NCBI GenBank assembly: GCA_023392535.1
Contig: JAEVYY010000014.1
Coordinates: forward strand, 62,001-126,000
Direction: 5' to 3'
From: Bacillota bacterium
GTDB taxonomy: Bacteria > Bacillota > Clostridia > Lachnospirales > Lachnospiraceae
DNA: 64,000 nucleotides
The notes under the pieces were generated by a model. It saw nothing but the letters and a program-made list of their open reading frames with translations. It was not told the DNA's origin and did no database searches. The translations under genes and the position numbers were made by a program. Shown piece after piece: positions 56,404 through 64,000 of this stretch. How positions within the stretch are numbered: position 1 is the first letter of the stretch; each line of letters begins with the position of its first letter.

Positions 56404-57288
56404 ATGCCAACAGATGAAGTGGTAGAAGCAGTAGAGGAATTAGATGCAAAACAATTGAAGGAAAAGAAAAAGCTGCTAAAAGCAGAACGTAAACAGCAAA
56501 AGAAGGAAGCAAAATTAAAAGCAAAAGAGTTGGCAAAACAACAAGAAGGAATGGAAGAAGAGGAAGAGAGCAAACCGATAGCCACTTTTTTAGTTACTAG
56601 TTTGATTGTGCTGGTATGGATAGGCATCTTATGCTTGTTGATCAAGTTGGATGTGGGGGGATTTGGTTCTAGTGTACTAAAACCAATTCTTAAGGATGTA
56701 CCAGTCATAAATAAAATACTGCCTTCGGAACAAATGTCTCCAGAGGAAGGCGGCGATGTCGAAAACGAAGATACTGCTGGTTATAAAAGTTTAAAAGAGG
56801 CAGTAAAACAGATAAAATTTCTGGAGTCGCAAATCGAAGAGATACAGTCTGCAAATACCTCTTATGTCGATGATATCGTAACATTAAAAGCAGAGATAGA
56901 ACGGTTAAAGACCTTTGAAGATAATCAGGTGGAATTTCAAAGAGTAAAAAATGAATTCTATGAAGAAGTCGTCTATGCAGAAAATGGTCCTGGAGCCGAA
57001 GCTTACCAGAAATACTATGAATCCATGGATCCGACCACTGCTGAATATCTGTATAAGCAAGTAGTGCAACAATTGAAGGAAAGCTCTGAAATACAAGATT
57101 ATGCAAAAGCATATGCTGCGATGAAGCCAAAGCAGGCGGCGGCGATTTTCGAGGCCATGACAGAAAATCTGGATTTGGCAGCAAGAATTCTGAAAACAAT
57201 GGGCGCCGATGAGAGAGGAGCCATATTAGGGGCGATGGATCCGGAAGTTTCGTCAAAGCTTACGAAGATCATGGAGCCTCAGAGTTAA
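56404..57288 (+). CDS. MotE/YlxF-type flagellar operon protein
   Basis: About 294 residues from ATG 56404 (AGGTGA upstream; GTG 56395 is in frame). Lys-rich cytoplasmic N-terminus (about 15-50), one TM segment near 63-83 (FLVTSLIVLVWIGILCLLI), a coiled coil (about 120-180) and a C-terminal MgtE-N-like helical repeat (AKAYAAMKPKQAAAIFEAM, then a second copy). It occupies the place of Bacillus ylxF and resembles MotE, a stator chaperone; identity with either is inference. Confidence 0.82.
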   Translation: MPTDEVVEAVEELDAKQLKEKKKLLKAERKQQKKEAKLKAKELAKQQEGMEEEEESKPIATFLVTSLIVLVWIGILCLLIKLDVGGFGSSVLKPILKDVPVINKILPSEQMSPEEGGDVENEDTAGYKSLKEAVKQIKFLESQIEEIQSANTSYVDDIVTLKAEIERLKTFEDNQVEFQRVKNEFYEEVVYAENGPGAEAYQKYYESMDPTTAEYLYKQVVQQLKESSEIQDYAKAYAAMKPKQAAAIFEAMTENLDLAARILKTMGADERGAILGAMDPEVSSKLTKIMEPQS

Positions 57289-57312
57289 GGAAAAATCTAT
57301 AAAAGCCGATAT
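57286..57312 (+). promoter_or_regulatory. Candidate sigma-28 promoter before fliK
   Basis: TAAG (57286-57289), exactly 15 bases, GCCGATAT (57305-57312). The -10 is a full match and the -35 matches three of four positions to the sigma-D/sigma-28 consensus TAAA-N15-GCCGATAT. Confidence 0.55.
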
Positions 57313-57398
57313 TATATGAGATAGTAACTCGAATGAGTTTCTATAGATGCGAAAGCTTGATTACGCACATTGATAACTGAAGAAAGGAGGACCTTAGA

Positions 57399-58886
57399 AT
57401 GACCAGCATACCGGTAACGAGCACCACTCATTTTTTAGGGGGTGCAGTAAATGCAAATGCTTTGCAGACGAATAAAAGCAATGAATTAACGAATAATTTC
57501 ACAAAAGTAATGGGAAATGTTGCAAATATGAACTTACAAAGTCAAAATAATAAGTCTGTTTATGACCAGAGCAATAATTCTTTGAAAAAAAGCTCTGCAA
57601 AGCAAGAAAATGGGATCAAAACAGATAAAAACATTACGGAGAAGACATTGGGAAACGATAACAGGTCGAAAGATACGAACTTGAATGAAACCAGTGGAAT
57701 AAAACAGGAAATTGGTACGAAAGTGGACAAGCTTGTTGAAAAAGTTTCGAAAGAACTTGGTGTATCGGAAGATGCGCTTAAGGAAACAATGGAACTCATG
57801 GGGATTTTAGCAGTCGATTTGTTAAATCCTGACGTTATGGCACAGTTAGTAGTAACATTATCTGGCGAGACGGACATGATGTCTTTGGTAATGGATGAAA
57901 ATCTGTATGGAATGTTAACTGAGCTGATAGAATCAGCAAATGGTATTCAGAAGGAATTGGCAGAACAGTTTCAAGTTGAGCCTGAAACAATAGCGCAAGC
58001 AGTGGATGGATTAAAAATAGACATAACTACAGATGCGTTAGAAGGTGACACGCCACAAGAAGCTGTGGATGGAGAGGAACCAGATCTGCCAATTGTAGTT
58101 GCGGATAGCAAAACTGGAAAAGAAGTAGCTATGGCTGAAAAAGAATCGGTAGAGTCATATGAACCTGTAAAAAGTGATATCATTGAAGAAAGCGTGGATA
58201 AATACAATGCGCCTATTGGTGGAGCAGATGCTGCCAATGAGGAGTCTTTGGAGGCAAATGCACAAAAAGAGGAGTCACCAAATAAGAAGCAACAGGACAC
58301 ACATACAGAAAGTGGAAAAACATTTTTACAAGGACTGGTAGAACAGGCTGTAAGGAATGCAGAAATTGGAACTGAGAATGCGGTGGAAACTTCTTTTGTA
58401 TCATCGCTAGAAACAAAAGAGACAGAAAGCATTATGAAGCAAATGATGGATTACATGAAAATCAATTTGAATCAAAATGTAACAGAGATGGAATTGCAAC
58501 TGCACCCGGCAAGTTTGGGGACAGTAAATCTGCATATGACATCTCGGAATGGAATGATTACCGCGCAATTTGCAGTGCAAAATGAAGGCGTAAAAGAAGC
58601 GCTTGAATCTCAGATTGTACAATTAAAAGAAAATCTAGAAGTACGAGGAATTAAAGTTGACGCGGTAGAGGTTACAATCGCAAGTCACGAGTTTGAGCGG
58701 AATCTAGAGCAAGGTGGAAATCAGGAAGCCCGTGATAACGAAAAATTGAAAGTATCTAAAAAAGCAAATCGTAGAAGGCTTGTCTTAGAGGAAGTAACGG
58801 ATATTTCCGATGAATTAGAAGAGTCAGATAAGATTCAAGCGGAAATGATGCGACAAAGAGGGGATACCGTAAACTTTATGGCGTAA
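57399..58886 (+). CDS. fliK: Flagellar hook-length control protein FliK
   Basis: 495 residues. Long, polar, Ser/Asn- and acidic-rich N-terminal region including two helical modules (VSKELGVSEDALKETMELMG, then LAEQFQVEPETIAQAVDG), and the Flg_hook C-terminal domain (ELQLHPASLGTVNLHM...QNEGVKEALESQIVQLKENLEVRGI). It measures the hook and switches export. AAAGGAGG precedes the ATG. Confidence 0.93.
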   Translation: MTSIPVTSTTHFLGGAVNANALQTNKSNELTNNFTKVMGNVANMNLQSQNNKSVYDQSNNSLKKSSAKQENGIKTDKNITEKTLGNDNRSKDTNLNETSGIKQEIGTKVDKLVEKVSKELGVSEDALKETMELMGILAVDLLNPDVMAQLVVTLSGETDMMSLVMDENLYGMLTELIESANGIQKELAEQFQVEPETIAQAVDGLKIDITTDALEGDTPQEAVDGEEPDLPIVVADSKTGKEVAMAEKESVESYEPVKSDIIEESVDKYNAPIGGADAANEESLEANAQKEESPNKKQQDTHTESGKTFLQGLVEQAVRNAEIGTENAVETSFVSSLETKETESIMKQMMDYMKINLNQNVTEMELQLHPASLGTVNLHMTSRNGMITAQFAVQNEGVKEALESQIVQLKENLEVRGIKVDAVEVTIASHEFERNLEQGGNQEARDNEKLKVSKKANRRRLVLEEVTDISDELEESDKIQAEMMRQRGDTVNFMA

Positions 58887-58925
58887 AATGGTAACGAATA
58901 AAAACAAATAGAAAGGAGAAAAAGT

Positions 58926-59801
58926 ATGAGTATAGTAGCACCTGTAGTAGATGGCGAGATTCAGAGCACAAATACATCGACATCGACAAGTAAGAATAAT
59001 AGTGGTGGAAGTACATTGGGGAAAGAGGATTTCTTACAACTCTTAGTTGCCCAGATGAAATATCAGGATCCTTTGGAACCGACCTCTAATACGGAATATA
59101 TTTCACAGTATGCAACGTTCTCGCAAATAGAACAAATGCAAAACATGAGTGCAAGCGTTAATCTGGACAGAGCTTCCAGTCTTGTCGGCAAGAATGTATA
59201 CATGAAGACTACAAATGAAACTACCGGATCAACCAGTTATGTATATGGGAAAGTGGATTTTGTACAGATCGAGAATGGAAAAGCTTATTTATCAATTAGT
59301 GGCTCTTTATATCCGCTTGATGATTTGGACAGTATTGTGGATCAGGGATATTTGGATGCTTATAACAAGGCAAAGGATTTGGTTTCGGATGTTTCCAAAC
59401 TTCCTTTATTATCCAATATAACTTTTGATTATAAGGATGCAGTCGATGCAATTAATAAGACTTATACAGCTATGACGGATTATGAAAAGACCTTTATTGC
59501 AGAAGACACACAAAAATTGATAAAAAATTATATATCCAGAATGGAAGAATTAACAAAAAATGCCGATGAAGCAGCAGAAGTTCAGATCACAAAGTTAAAA
59601 TCTGCATTGTCCGACTTGCCTTCCTTGGAATCCGTTACGCTGGAACATAAGGAAGCGATTGAAGCCGCTAATAAGATTTATACGGACATGAATGCGTACC
59701 AGAGAAATAAGGTGACAGAAGAAACCAAGACATTATTGGAAAGCTATGTCAATAAGCTGGAACAATTGAATACGGCAGTGGCGGATGAAGCAGATGTGTA
59801 A
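58926..59801 (+). CDS. flgD: Flagellar hook-capping protein FlgD with added helical repeats
   Basis: 291 residues, about twice the length of Bacillus FlgD. Residues 1-140 are FlgD: LGKEDFLQLLVAQMKYQDPL, YATFSQIEQM and a short beta domain. Residues about 151-291 hold two similar 60-residue helical units: (S-K-LP-LLSNITFDYKDAVDAINKTY) and (S-D-LP-SLESVTLEHKEAIEAANKIY). This unit type is common in Firmicute surface proteins. FlgD caps the growing hook. GAAAGGAG precedes the ATG. Confidence 0.9.
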   Translation: MSIVAPVVDGEIQSTNTSTSTSKNNSGGSTLGKEDFLQLLVAQMKYQDPLEPTSNTEYISQYATFSQIEQMQNMSASVNLDRASSLVGKNVYMKTTNETTGSTSYVYGKVDFVQIENGKAYLSISGSLYPLDDLDSIVDQGYLDAYNKAKDLVSDVSKLPLLSNITFDYKDAVDAINKTYTAMTDYEKTFIAEDTQKLIKNYISRMEELTKNADEAAEVQITKLKSALSDLPSLESVTLEHKEAIEAANKIYTDMNAYQRNKVTEETKTLLESYVNKLEQLNTAVADEADV

Positions 59802-59834
59802 AAGATGGCGAAATCTCACGGTGGAGGAACGTAG

Positions 59835-60245
59835 ATGAAAATTCAAAACAATCAATTCCTTTCCATTGAGCAGTTACAAGAACAATACCTAAAGCAGACG
59901 GAGAAAACCAGACGTACGCAGAATACGGTAAACGAAGGAATATCATTTCAGGAGATTCTCAATCAAAAAACCTTAAAACCAGAGATGAATTCAGAAGTTA
60001 AATTTTCGAAACATGCAGTGAATCGTCTTGCGGAACGTAAAATTGAGCTGACAGAAAGTCAGTTGGATCGTTTGAACGAAGGTACTCAAAAAGCAGGTGT
60101 GAAGGGTATTCATGATTCGTTGATTATGATTGATCGATTGGCATTTATTGTAAATGTTCCGAATAATACAGTGATAACGGCGATGGATCAGACAGAAACA
60201 AAGGATATTGTTTTTACCAATATTGATGGTGCTGTAATTATGTAA
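59835..60245 (+). CDS. Flagellar operon protein (TIGR02530 type)
   Basis: 136 residues: FSKHAVNRLAERKIELTESQLDRLNEG and IVNVPNNTVITAMDQTE are the signature of the small conserved protein found between flgD and flgE in Firmicutes. The function is not known. GGTGGAGG precedes the ATG. Confidence 0.88.
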   Translation: MKIQNNQFLSIEQLQEQYLKQTEKTRRTQNTVNEGISFQEILNQKTLKPEMNSEVKFSKHAVNRLAERKIELTESQLDRLNEGTQKAGVKGIHDSLIMIDRLAFIVNVPNNTVITAMDQTETKDIVFTNIDGAVIM

Positions 60246-60334
60246 TTAGCTGGACCTTTATGGAAGCTAAATGTTCCTGAATGACAGAGGGAGCAGAACG
60301 AATCACAAAATTAGACATAGGAGGTTATTTCATT

Positions 60335-62011
60335 ATGATGAGATCATTATATGCTGGTGTATCTGGATTAAAGACGCACCAGACAAGAATGGATGTAATC
60401 GGTAATAATATTGCGAATGTGAATACGGTCGCATATAAGTCAATGTCCATGACATTTAGTGAATTAATGTATCAGACAACGCAAAGTGCATCCGGGCCGA
60501 ACGGAACAACAGGTACTGCCGGGATCAATGCAAAACAGATCGGTCTTGGTGTTAAGGGGGGGGCAATCAATACTTCCATTACAACACCCGGTGGAACGCA
60601 GACAACCGGAAATCCATTTGATATGAAGATATCAGGAAATGCTTTTTTTATAGTAAACAGTGGACAAGGTAATTATTATACGAGGGATGGTTCTTTTTAT
60701 GTAGATGGAGGGGGAAACTTGGCAATGCAGAGCAATGGCTATAATGTTATGGGCTGGGGCATTGATGAAAATACAGGTCTGCTTAAGACGGATTCTCTAA
60801 CAAAATTACAAGTCTTGAATCCGAAATACCTATCGTATGATGCAGAAGCAACTACTAAGTCATACATATCTGGCATTATCGATCAATATGATAAAGATAC
60901 TACAAGCCTGGAAGGAAAACCGGTAACTTTGGAGTTTTACGATAGTGCTGGATATACATACACGGCGAAATTTTCAATAAAAGCATTGGGTACAAAAACG
61001 ACGAGAGACTACTCCGTTGTATTGTCGGACGTAAAAGATGCAGATGGAAACTCTGTGATTGATACGACCAACATGAAAATAGGAAATAATATGAATTATA
61101 TGTATGCATCTCCAATCAAATTAAAACAACCAAGTACAATAACGGGTATAGCTAATTCAGCAGGTGCGGATGATGGTTTCTCTTTAGCGGATGGATCTAA
61201 GATAAAATATAGTTCTTTATTTGATGCAAATGGAAAACCTACCAAAGAGATGGATACCATTGCCGCTGCGTACGGGTATACAACAAATAATTTCCTGAAT
61301 CAGCTGACAACAGATTCCGCTCCTGCTACGGTGAAAATGGAAACATTGTTGAAAGAGGCAGCAGCAGGGACCGCGACAAATATAACTCAATTGCACGATG
61401 CATTGAGCGGGGCAAGTGATATCACCGGAATCTATACCACTGTTTTAAATTATAGTGCGGCGGATGGAAAGTTTATAGGTGTCAATGATTCGACAACGAA
61501 TAAGTCATTTACGTTAGGTCTTAATTATACCAACTTCTCGAATATCCAGATTGATTTGTCCACGACATCCAATGTGAATAACAGTGGTACATCCACAGTC
61601 AACGCGAAAAGAGGTACGGTGGATGATATCAGTGATGGAGCAGGGCGTAAGATCGGTAATCTGAATGGCATTTCGGTGGAAAATACGGGTAAGATTTATG
61701 CATCTTATTCCAATGGTCAGTCGAGGCTATTAGGTCAGATTGCGGTATCGGAGTTCGCCAACGCATCCGGGCTTGAAAAAGAGGGGGACAATCTATATTC
61801 TGCGACCTCAAACTCAGGAGATCCGACCATCAAAGAAGTGAAAAGTTTGGATGGAGGAGCGATTACGACCGGTACATTGGAGATGAGCAATGTAGATTTA
61901 TCCAGTGAATTTACTGAAATGATTACGACCCAAAGAGGTTTTCAGGCGAATAGTAGAATTATTACGGTATCCGATACCTTGATTGAAGAACTTGTTAATT
62001 TAAAACGTTAA
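60335..62011 (+). CDS. flgE: Flagellar hook protein FlgE
   Basis: 559 residues from ATG 60335, ten bases after AGGAGG; the longer frame from 60281 lacks a site. Rod/hook N-terminus (RSLYAGVSGLKTHQTRMDVIGNNIANVNTVAYKS), a large middle region (about 140-430) longer than in Bacillus, and the C-terminal FTEMITTQRGFQANSRIITVSDTLIEEL helix. It forms the hook. The following hairpin is weak. Confidence 0.94.
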   Translation: MMRSLYAGVSGLKTHQTRMDVIGNNIANVNTVAYKSMSMTFSELMYQTTQSASGPNGTTGTAGINAKQIGLGVKGGAINTSITTPGGTQTTGNPFDMKISGNAFFIVNSGQGNYYTRDGSFYVDGGGNLAMQSNGYNVMGWGIDENTGLLKTDSLTKLQVLNPKYLSYDAEATTKSYISGIIDQYDKDTTSLEGKPVTLEFYDSAGYTYTAKFSIKALGTKTTRDYSVVLSDVKDADGNSVIDTTNMKIGNNMNYMYASPIKLKQPSTITGIANSAGADDGFSLADGSKIKYSSLFDANGKPTKEMDTIAAAYGYTTNNFLNQLTTDSAPATVKMETLLKEAAAGTATNITQLHDALSGASDITGIYTTVLNYSAADGKFIGVNDSTTNKSFTLGLNYTNFSNIQIDLSTTSNVNNSGTSTVNAKRGTVDDISDGAGRKIGNLNGISVENTGKIYASYSNGQSRLLGQIAVSEFANASGLEKEGDNLYSATSNSGDPTIKEVKSLDGGAITTGTLEMSNVDLSSEFTEMITTQRGFQANSRIITVSDTLIEELVNLKR

Positions 62012-62057
62012 TAATTAATACAATCATGTAGATAGAATACACAAAATATATAAATAG

Positions 62058-62085
62058 GGGAAACTATTTGATTAGTTTCCCTTTA
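62058..62085 (+). terminator. Hairpin within the fla operon
   Basis: GGGAAACTA (62058-62066) with TAGTTTCCC (62073-62081) and TTTA after: a weak terminator or processing stem after flgE. The rest of the 158-base gap is non-coding. Confidence 0.5.
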
Positions 62086-62169
62086 CCACTTCAATTATGA
62101 TAGGTAAATGAAAAGAAGAATAGGGGAAGTGACACTAATTACTTAATACAAAAGAGGGAGGGGAATATT

Positions 62170-62355
62170 TTGATAGAAGTGACTAGAATGGACGGAACAA
62201 CAATATTGATCAATGTAAGCTTAATTGAAATCGTGGAAGAAACTCCAGATACGGTTATTTCGCTTACTACCGGTAAGAAAATTATTGTAAAAGAAAGTAG
62301 ACAAGAAGTGAAAAATCTTGTAAAATTGTGTAGAAAGGATATTTTTGCGGATTAG
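62170..62355 (+). CDS. flbD: FlbD/SwrD-type flagellar protein
   Basis: 61 residues from TTG 62170 after GGGAGGGG. VTRMDGTTILINVSLIEIVEETPDTVISLTTGKKIIVKES is the FlbD family. In Bacillus, SwrD is needed for motor power. Precedes motA. Confidence 0.9.
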   Translation: MIEVTRMDGTTILINVSLIEIVEETPDTVISLTTGKKIIVKESRQEVKNLVKLCRKDIFAD

Positions 62356-62377
62356 TGCAAAAGAGTAGGTGTTTACA

Positions 62378-63172
62378 GTGGATTTAGCATCATTATTAGG
62401 TTTGGTTGTAGGTATCGTACTGGTAATTATATCTATAAGCATCGGCGACCAGGGAATTGCAGCACTTATGAATTTCTTAGACTTTCCATCTGTTTTGATT
62501 ACCCTTGGTGGTTCTTTGTGTGCTGTATTTGCTTCTAGCACGGTAGCAGACTACATAGCAGGATTAAAGAGTTTTACACTTGTCTTTAAGGCGCCTAGTG
62601 TCAATACGCCAGAGATTATTAAGAAAATCATTGATTTATCTAATGTTGCACGTAAAGAAGGTCTCCTTTCTCTTGAAGAAGCAGCTGGTGATTTGGATGA
62701 CGCGTTTCTGAAAAAAGGAATTTTATTGATTGTAGATGGTACAGATCCTGATCTGGTTCGTGCCATTATGGAAACAGAGCTTGTAAGTATCGATGGCAGG
62801 CATAAGAAGAATTTTGCATTCTGGGAAAATTTGGGTTCTATGGGTCCGGCATGGGGTATGATCGGTACGTTAATAGGTTTGATTAATATGTTGAAGCAGA
62901 TGGATGATGCGGCTTCGATAGGACCTTCTATGGCCGTTGCCCTGATTACTACTTTTTATGGTTCTATGCTTGCAAACTGGTTATGTACGCCAGTTGTAAC
63001 AAAATTAAAAGTGAATAATGAACAAGAGATGATGGTCAAAGAAATTATGATAGAGGGTCTTCTTTCAATACAGGCAGGAGAAAATCCCCGTGTCATTGAA
63101 GAAAAGTTGAAATCGTTCTTAGCACCATCTGAAAGGCAAAATGCTTCCGCTAACACAGGGGGTGAAGAATAG
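62378..63172 (+). CDS. motA: Flagellar motor stator protein MotA
   Basis: About 264 residues. GTG 62378 gives the usual MDLASLLGLVVG start; GTG 62369 would add three residues. Four membrane segments and the cytoplasmic loop with REGLLSLEEAAG, and GPAWGMIGTLIGLI. Pairs with MotB as the proton- or sodium-driven stator. Confidence 0.95.
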   Translation: MDLASLLGLVVGIVLVIISISIGDQGIAALMNFLDFPSVLITLGGSLCAVFASSTVADYIAGLKSFTLVFKAPSVNTPEIIKKIIDLSNVARKEGLLSLEEAAGDLDDAFLKKGILLIVDGTDPDLVRAIMETELVSIDGRHKKNFAFWENLGSMGPAWGMIGTLIGLINMLKQMDDAASIGPSMAVALITTFYGSMLANWLCTPVVTKLKVNNEQEMMVKEIMIEGLLSIQAGENPRVIEEKLKSFLAPSERQNASANTGGEE

Positions 63173-63970
63173 ATGGCAAAAAGAAAAGAAGATCCGCCTA
63201 AGCCAGGGGCACCTGAATGGACAACTACATTTGGGGATTTGATGAATTTGCTTTTATGTTTTTTTGTTCTTTTATTTTCCATGTCTAGTGTAGATGCGCA
63301 AAAATTCGAACTGGTAGCGGCATCTTTTTCGCAGACATTTAGCATTTTTCAATCAGGTTCCACATCCATAGGAGATGGGTTGTTAATCAGTAATGGTATC
63401 AGCCAGCTAAATCAATTAGATCAGTATTTTAACAGTACAGGGAAGTCGGCAGAAGGCAGTGAGGAGTTAAAAGATGCTCTTGATGAAGTGGAATCCGAAA
63501 AATTGAAAAAATCTGAGGAACTGGCTGAAAGAATTGCTGAATCATTAAAAGAAGAAAAATTGGATAAGGAAGTTGATATTAATTTTACATCCCAGTATGT
63601 ACAACTTACCTTAAATGGTGCGTTGCTTTTTGATTCTGGAAGCGCAGCATTAAAAAAGGAATCTTTTCCCATGATGGAAAAGCTGGGAGAATTACTGGGA
63701 AGATATGCGGAAAGTATCATTGAAGTAGAGGGACATACGGATAATGTTCCTATTCACACCGTTAGGTTTGCAAATAATAATGAATTAAGTAGTTTTAGAG
63801 CTTTATCTGTATTTGATTATTTGACAGCAAATACAACATTAGATCCATCGATGATAAAGCATGCGGGTCGAGGAGAATATGTCCCGGTCGCAGACAATTC
63901 TACGGTAGAGGGACGTGCCAGAAACAGACGCGTAGAAATTAAGATTTATCATTCCCTTAGTTCCTATTAG
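63173..63970 (+). CDS. motB: Flagellar motor stator protein MotB
   Basis: 265 residues. The single TM carries the ion-binding Asp (TTTFGDLMNLLLCFFVLLFS, Asp near residue 22). The OmpA-like domain (SIIEVEGHTDNVPIHTVRFANNNELSSFRA, then the RNRRVEIKI end) anchors it to the wall. Starts one base after motA ends. Confidence 0.96.
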   Translation: MAKRKEDPPKPGAPEWTTTFGDLMNLLLCFFVLLFSMSSVDAQKFELVAASFSQTFSIFQSGSTSIGDGLLISNGISQLNQLDQYFNSTGKSAEGSEELKDALDEVESEKLKKSEELAERIAESLKEEKLDKEVDINFTSQYVQLTLNGALLFDSGSAALKKESFPMMEKLGELLGRYAESIIEVEGHTDNVPIHTVRFANNNELSSFRALSVFDYLTANTTLDPSMIKHAGRGEYVPVADNSTVEGRARNRRVEIKIYHSLSSY

Positions 63971-63991
63971 ATGAAAGGCAAGGAGGCCAAA

Positions 63992-64000
63992 ATGAAAAAG
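63992..64000 (+). CDS. First codons of the next fla gene (probably fliL)
   Basis: ATG with AAGGAGG upstream, MKK, cut by the window end. By order in related fla operons this would be fliL; not shown by the sequence. Confidence 0.4.

Noticed and set aside
1..64000. CRISPR arrays, tRNA or rRNA genes
   Set aside because: No regularly spaced direct repeats, tRNA cloverleaf ends or rRNA sequence were seen in the gaps; a covariance-model scan would be needed to be sure.

Overview
The window comes from the chromosome of an AT-rich, flagellated, endospore-forming Firmicute, most likely an anaerobic clostridium of the Lachnospiraceae type. The basis is the combination of sporulation genes (gpr, spoIIP, a sigK without pro-sequence), codY, a Thr T-box leader, clostridial-style TTG/GTG starts, and a fla operon in the Gram-positive order with motAB inside it. 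The species assignment is inference. I see no rRNA, tRNA or CRISPR array.

Layout. 1-2.8 kb: the end of an acidic protein with FliK-like helical segments, a hemerythrin-CutC fusion, and a PHP-family hydrolase. 2.9-7.5 kb: a lipoprotein gene for an NMT1/SsuA-type solute-binding protein, split by a 3.5-kb serine-recombinase element. The two gene halves rejoin in frame at a shared GGTG, and the recombinase gene runs through the right end of the element into the host gene. 7.7-14.4 kb: a SEC-C protein, then a TetR regulator divergent from an RND efflux pair. 14.5-22.4 kb: a chemotaxis operon (cheY, cheA, cheW, an MCP, cheR, cheB, cheD) followed by a LuxR-type protein with a degenerate receiver.

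22.4-34.5 kb: pfs-luxS (reverse strand), a T-box leader with a small membrane protein and thrS, a DUF1540 protein, a second MCP, an attenuated infC-rpmI-rplT operon with an ATT start for infC, a PepD-type dipeptidase, a periplasmic-sensor GGDEF protein, a YbaK-like protein and a YgjP-like metallopeptidase. 34.5-41.2 kb: rpsT divergent from gpr-spoIIP-lepA-hemW, then sigK. 41.2-46.2 kb: a degenerate HD-GYP protein, pilT, comM and dprA. 46.4-49.4 kb: topA and codY. 49.5-64 kb: the fla operon flgB-flgC-fliE-fliF-fliG-fliH-fliI-fliJ-(ylxF/motE-like)-fliK-flgD-(flagellar operon protein)-flgE-flbD-motA-motB, with the first three codons of the next gene, probably fliL.

How the genes work together. 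The che operon, two MCPs, fla operon and motAB give a near-complete motility and taxis set. pilT, comM and dprA suggest type IV pilus retraction and DNA uptake. GGDEF and HD-GYP-like proteins point to cyclic-di-GMP signalling. The most unusual items are the recombinase element inside the binding-protein gene, with a palindromic attP that can be reconstructed and a recombinase tail that changes on excision; the hemerythrin-CutC fusion; an FlgD with two added surface-protein-like helical repeats; and a candidate sigma-28 promoter inside the fla operon just before fliK.
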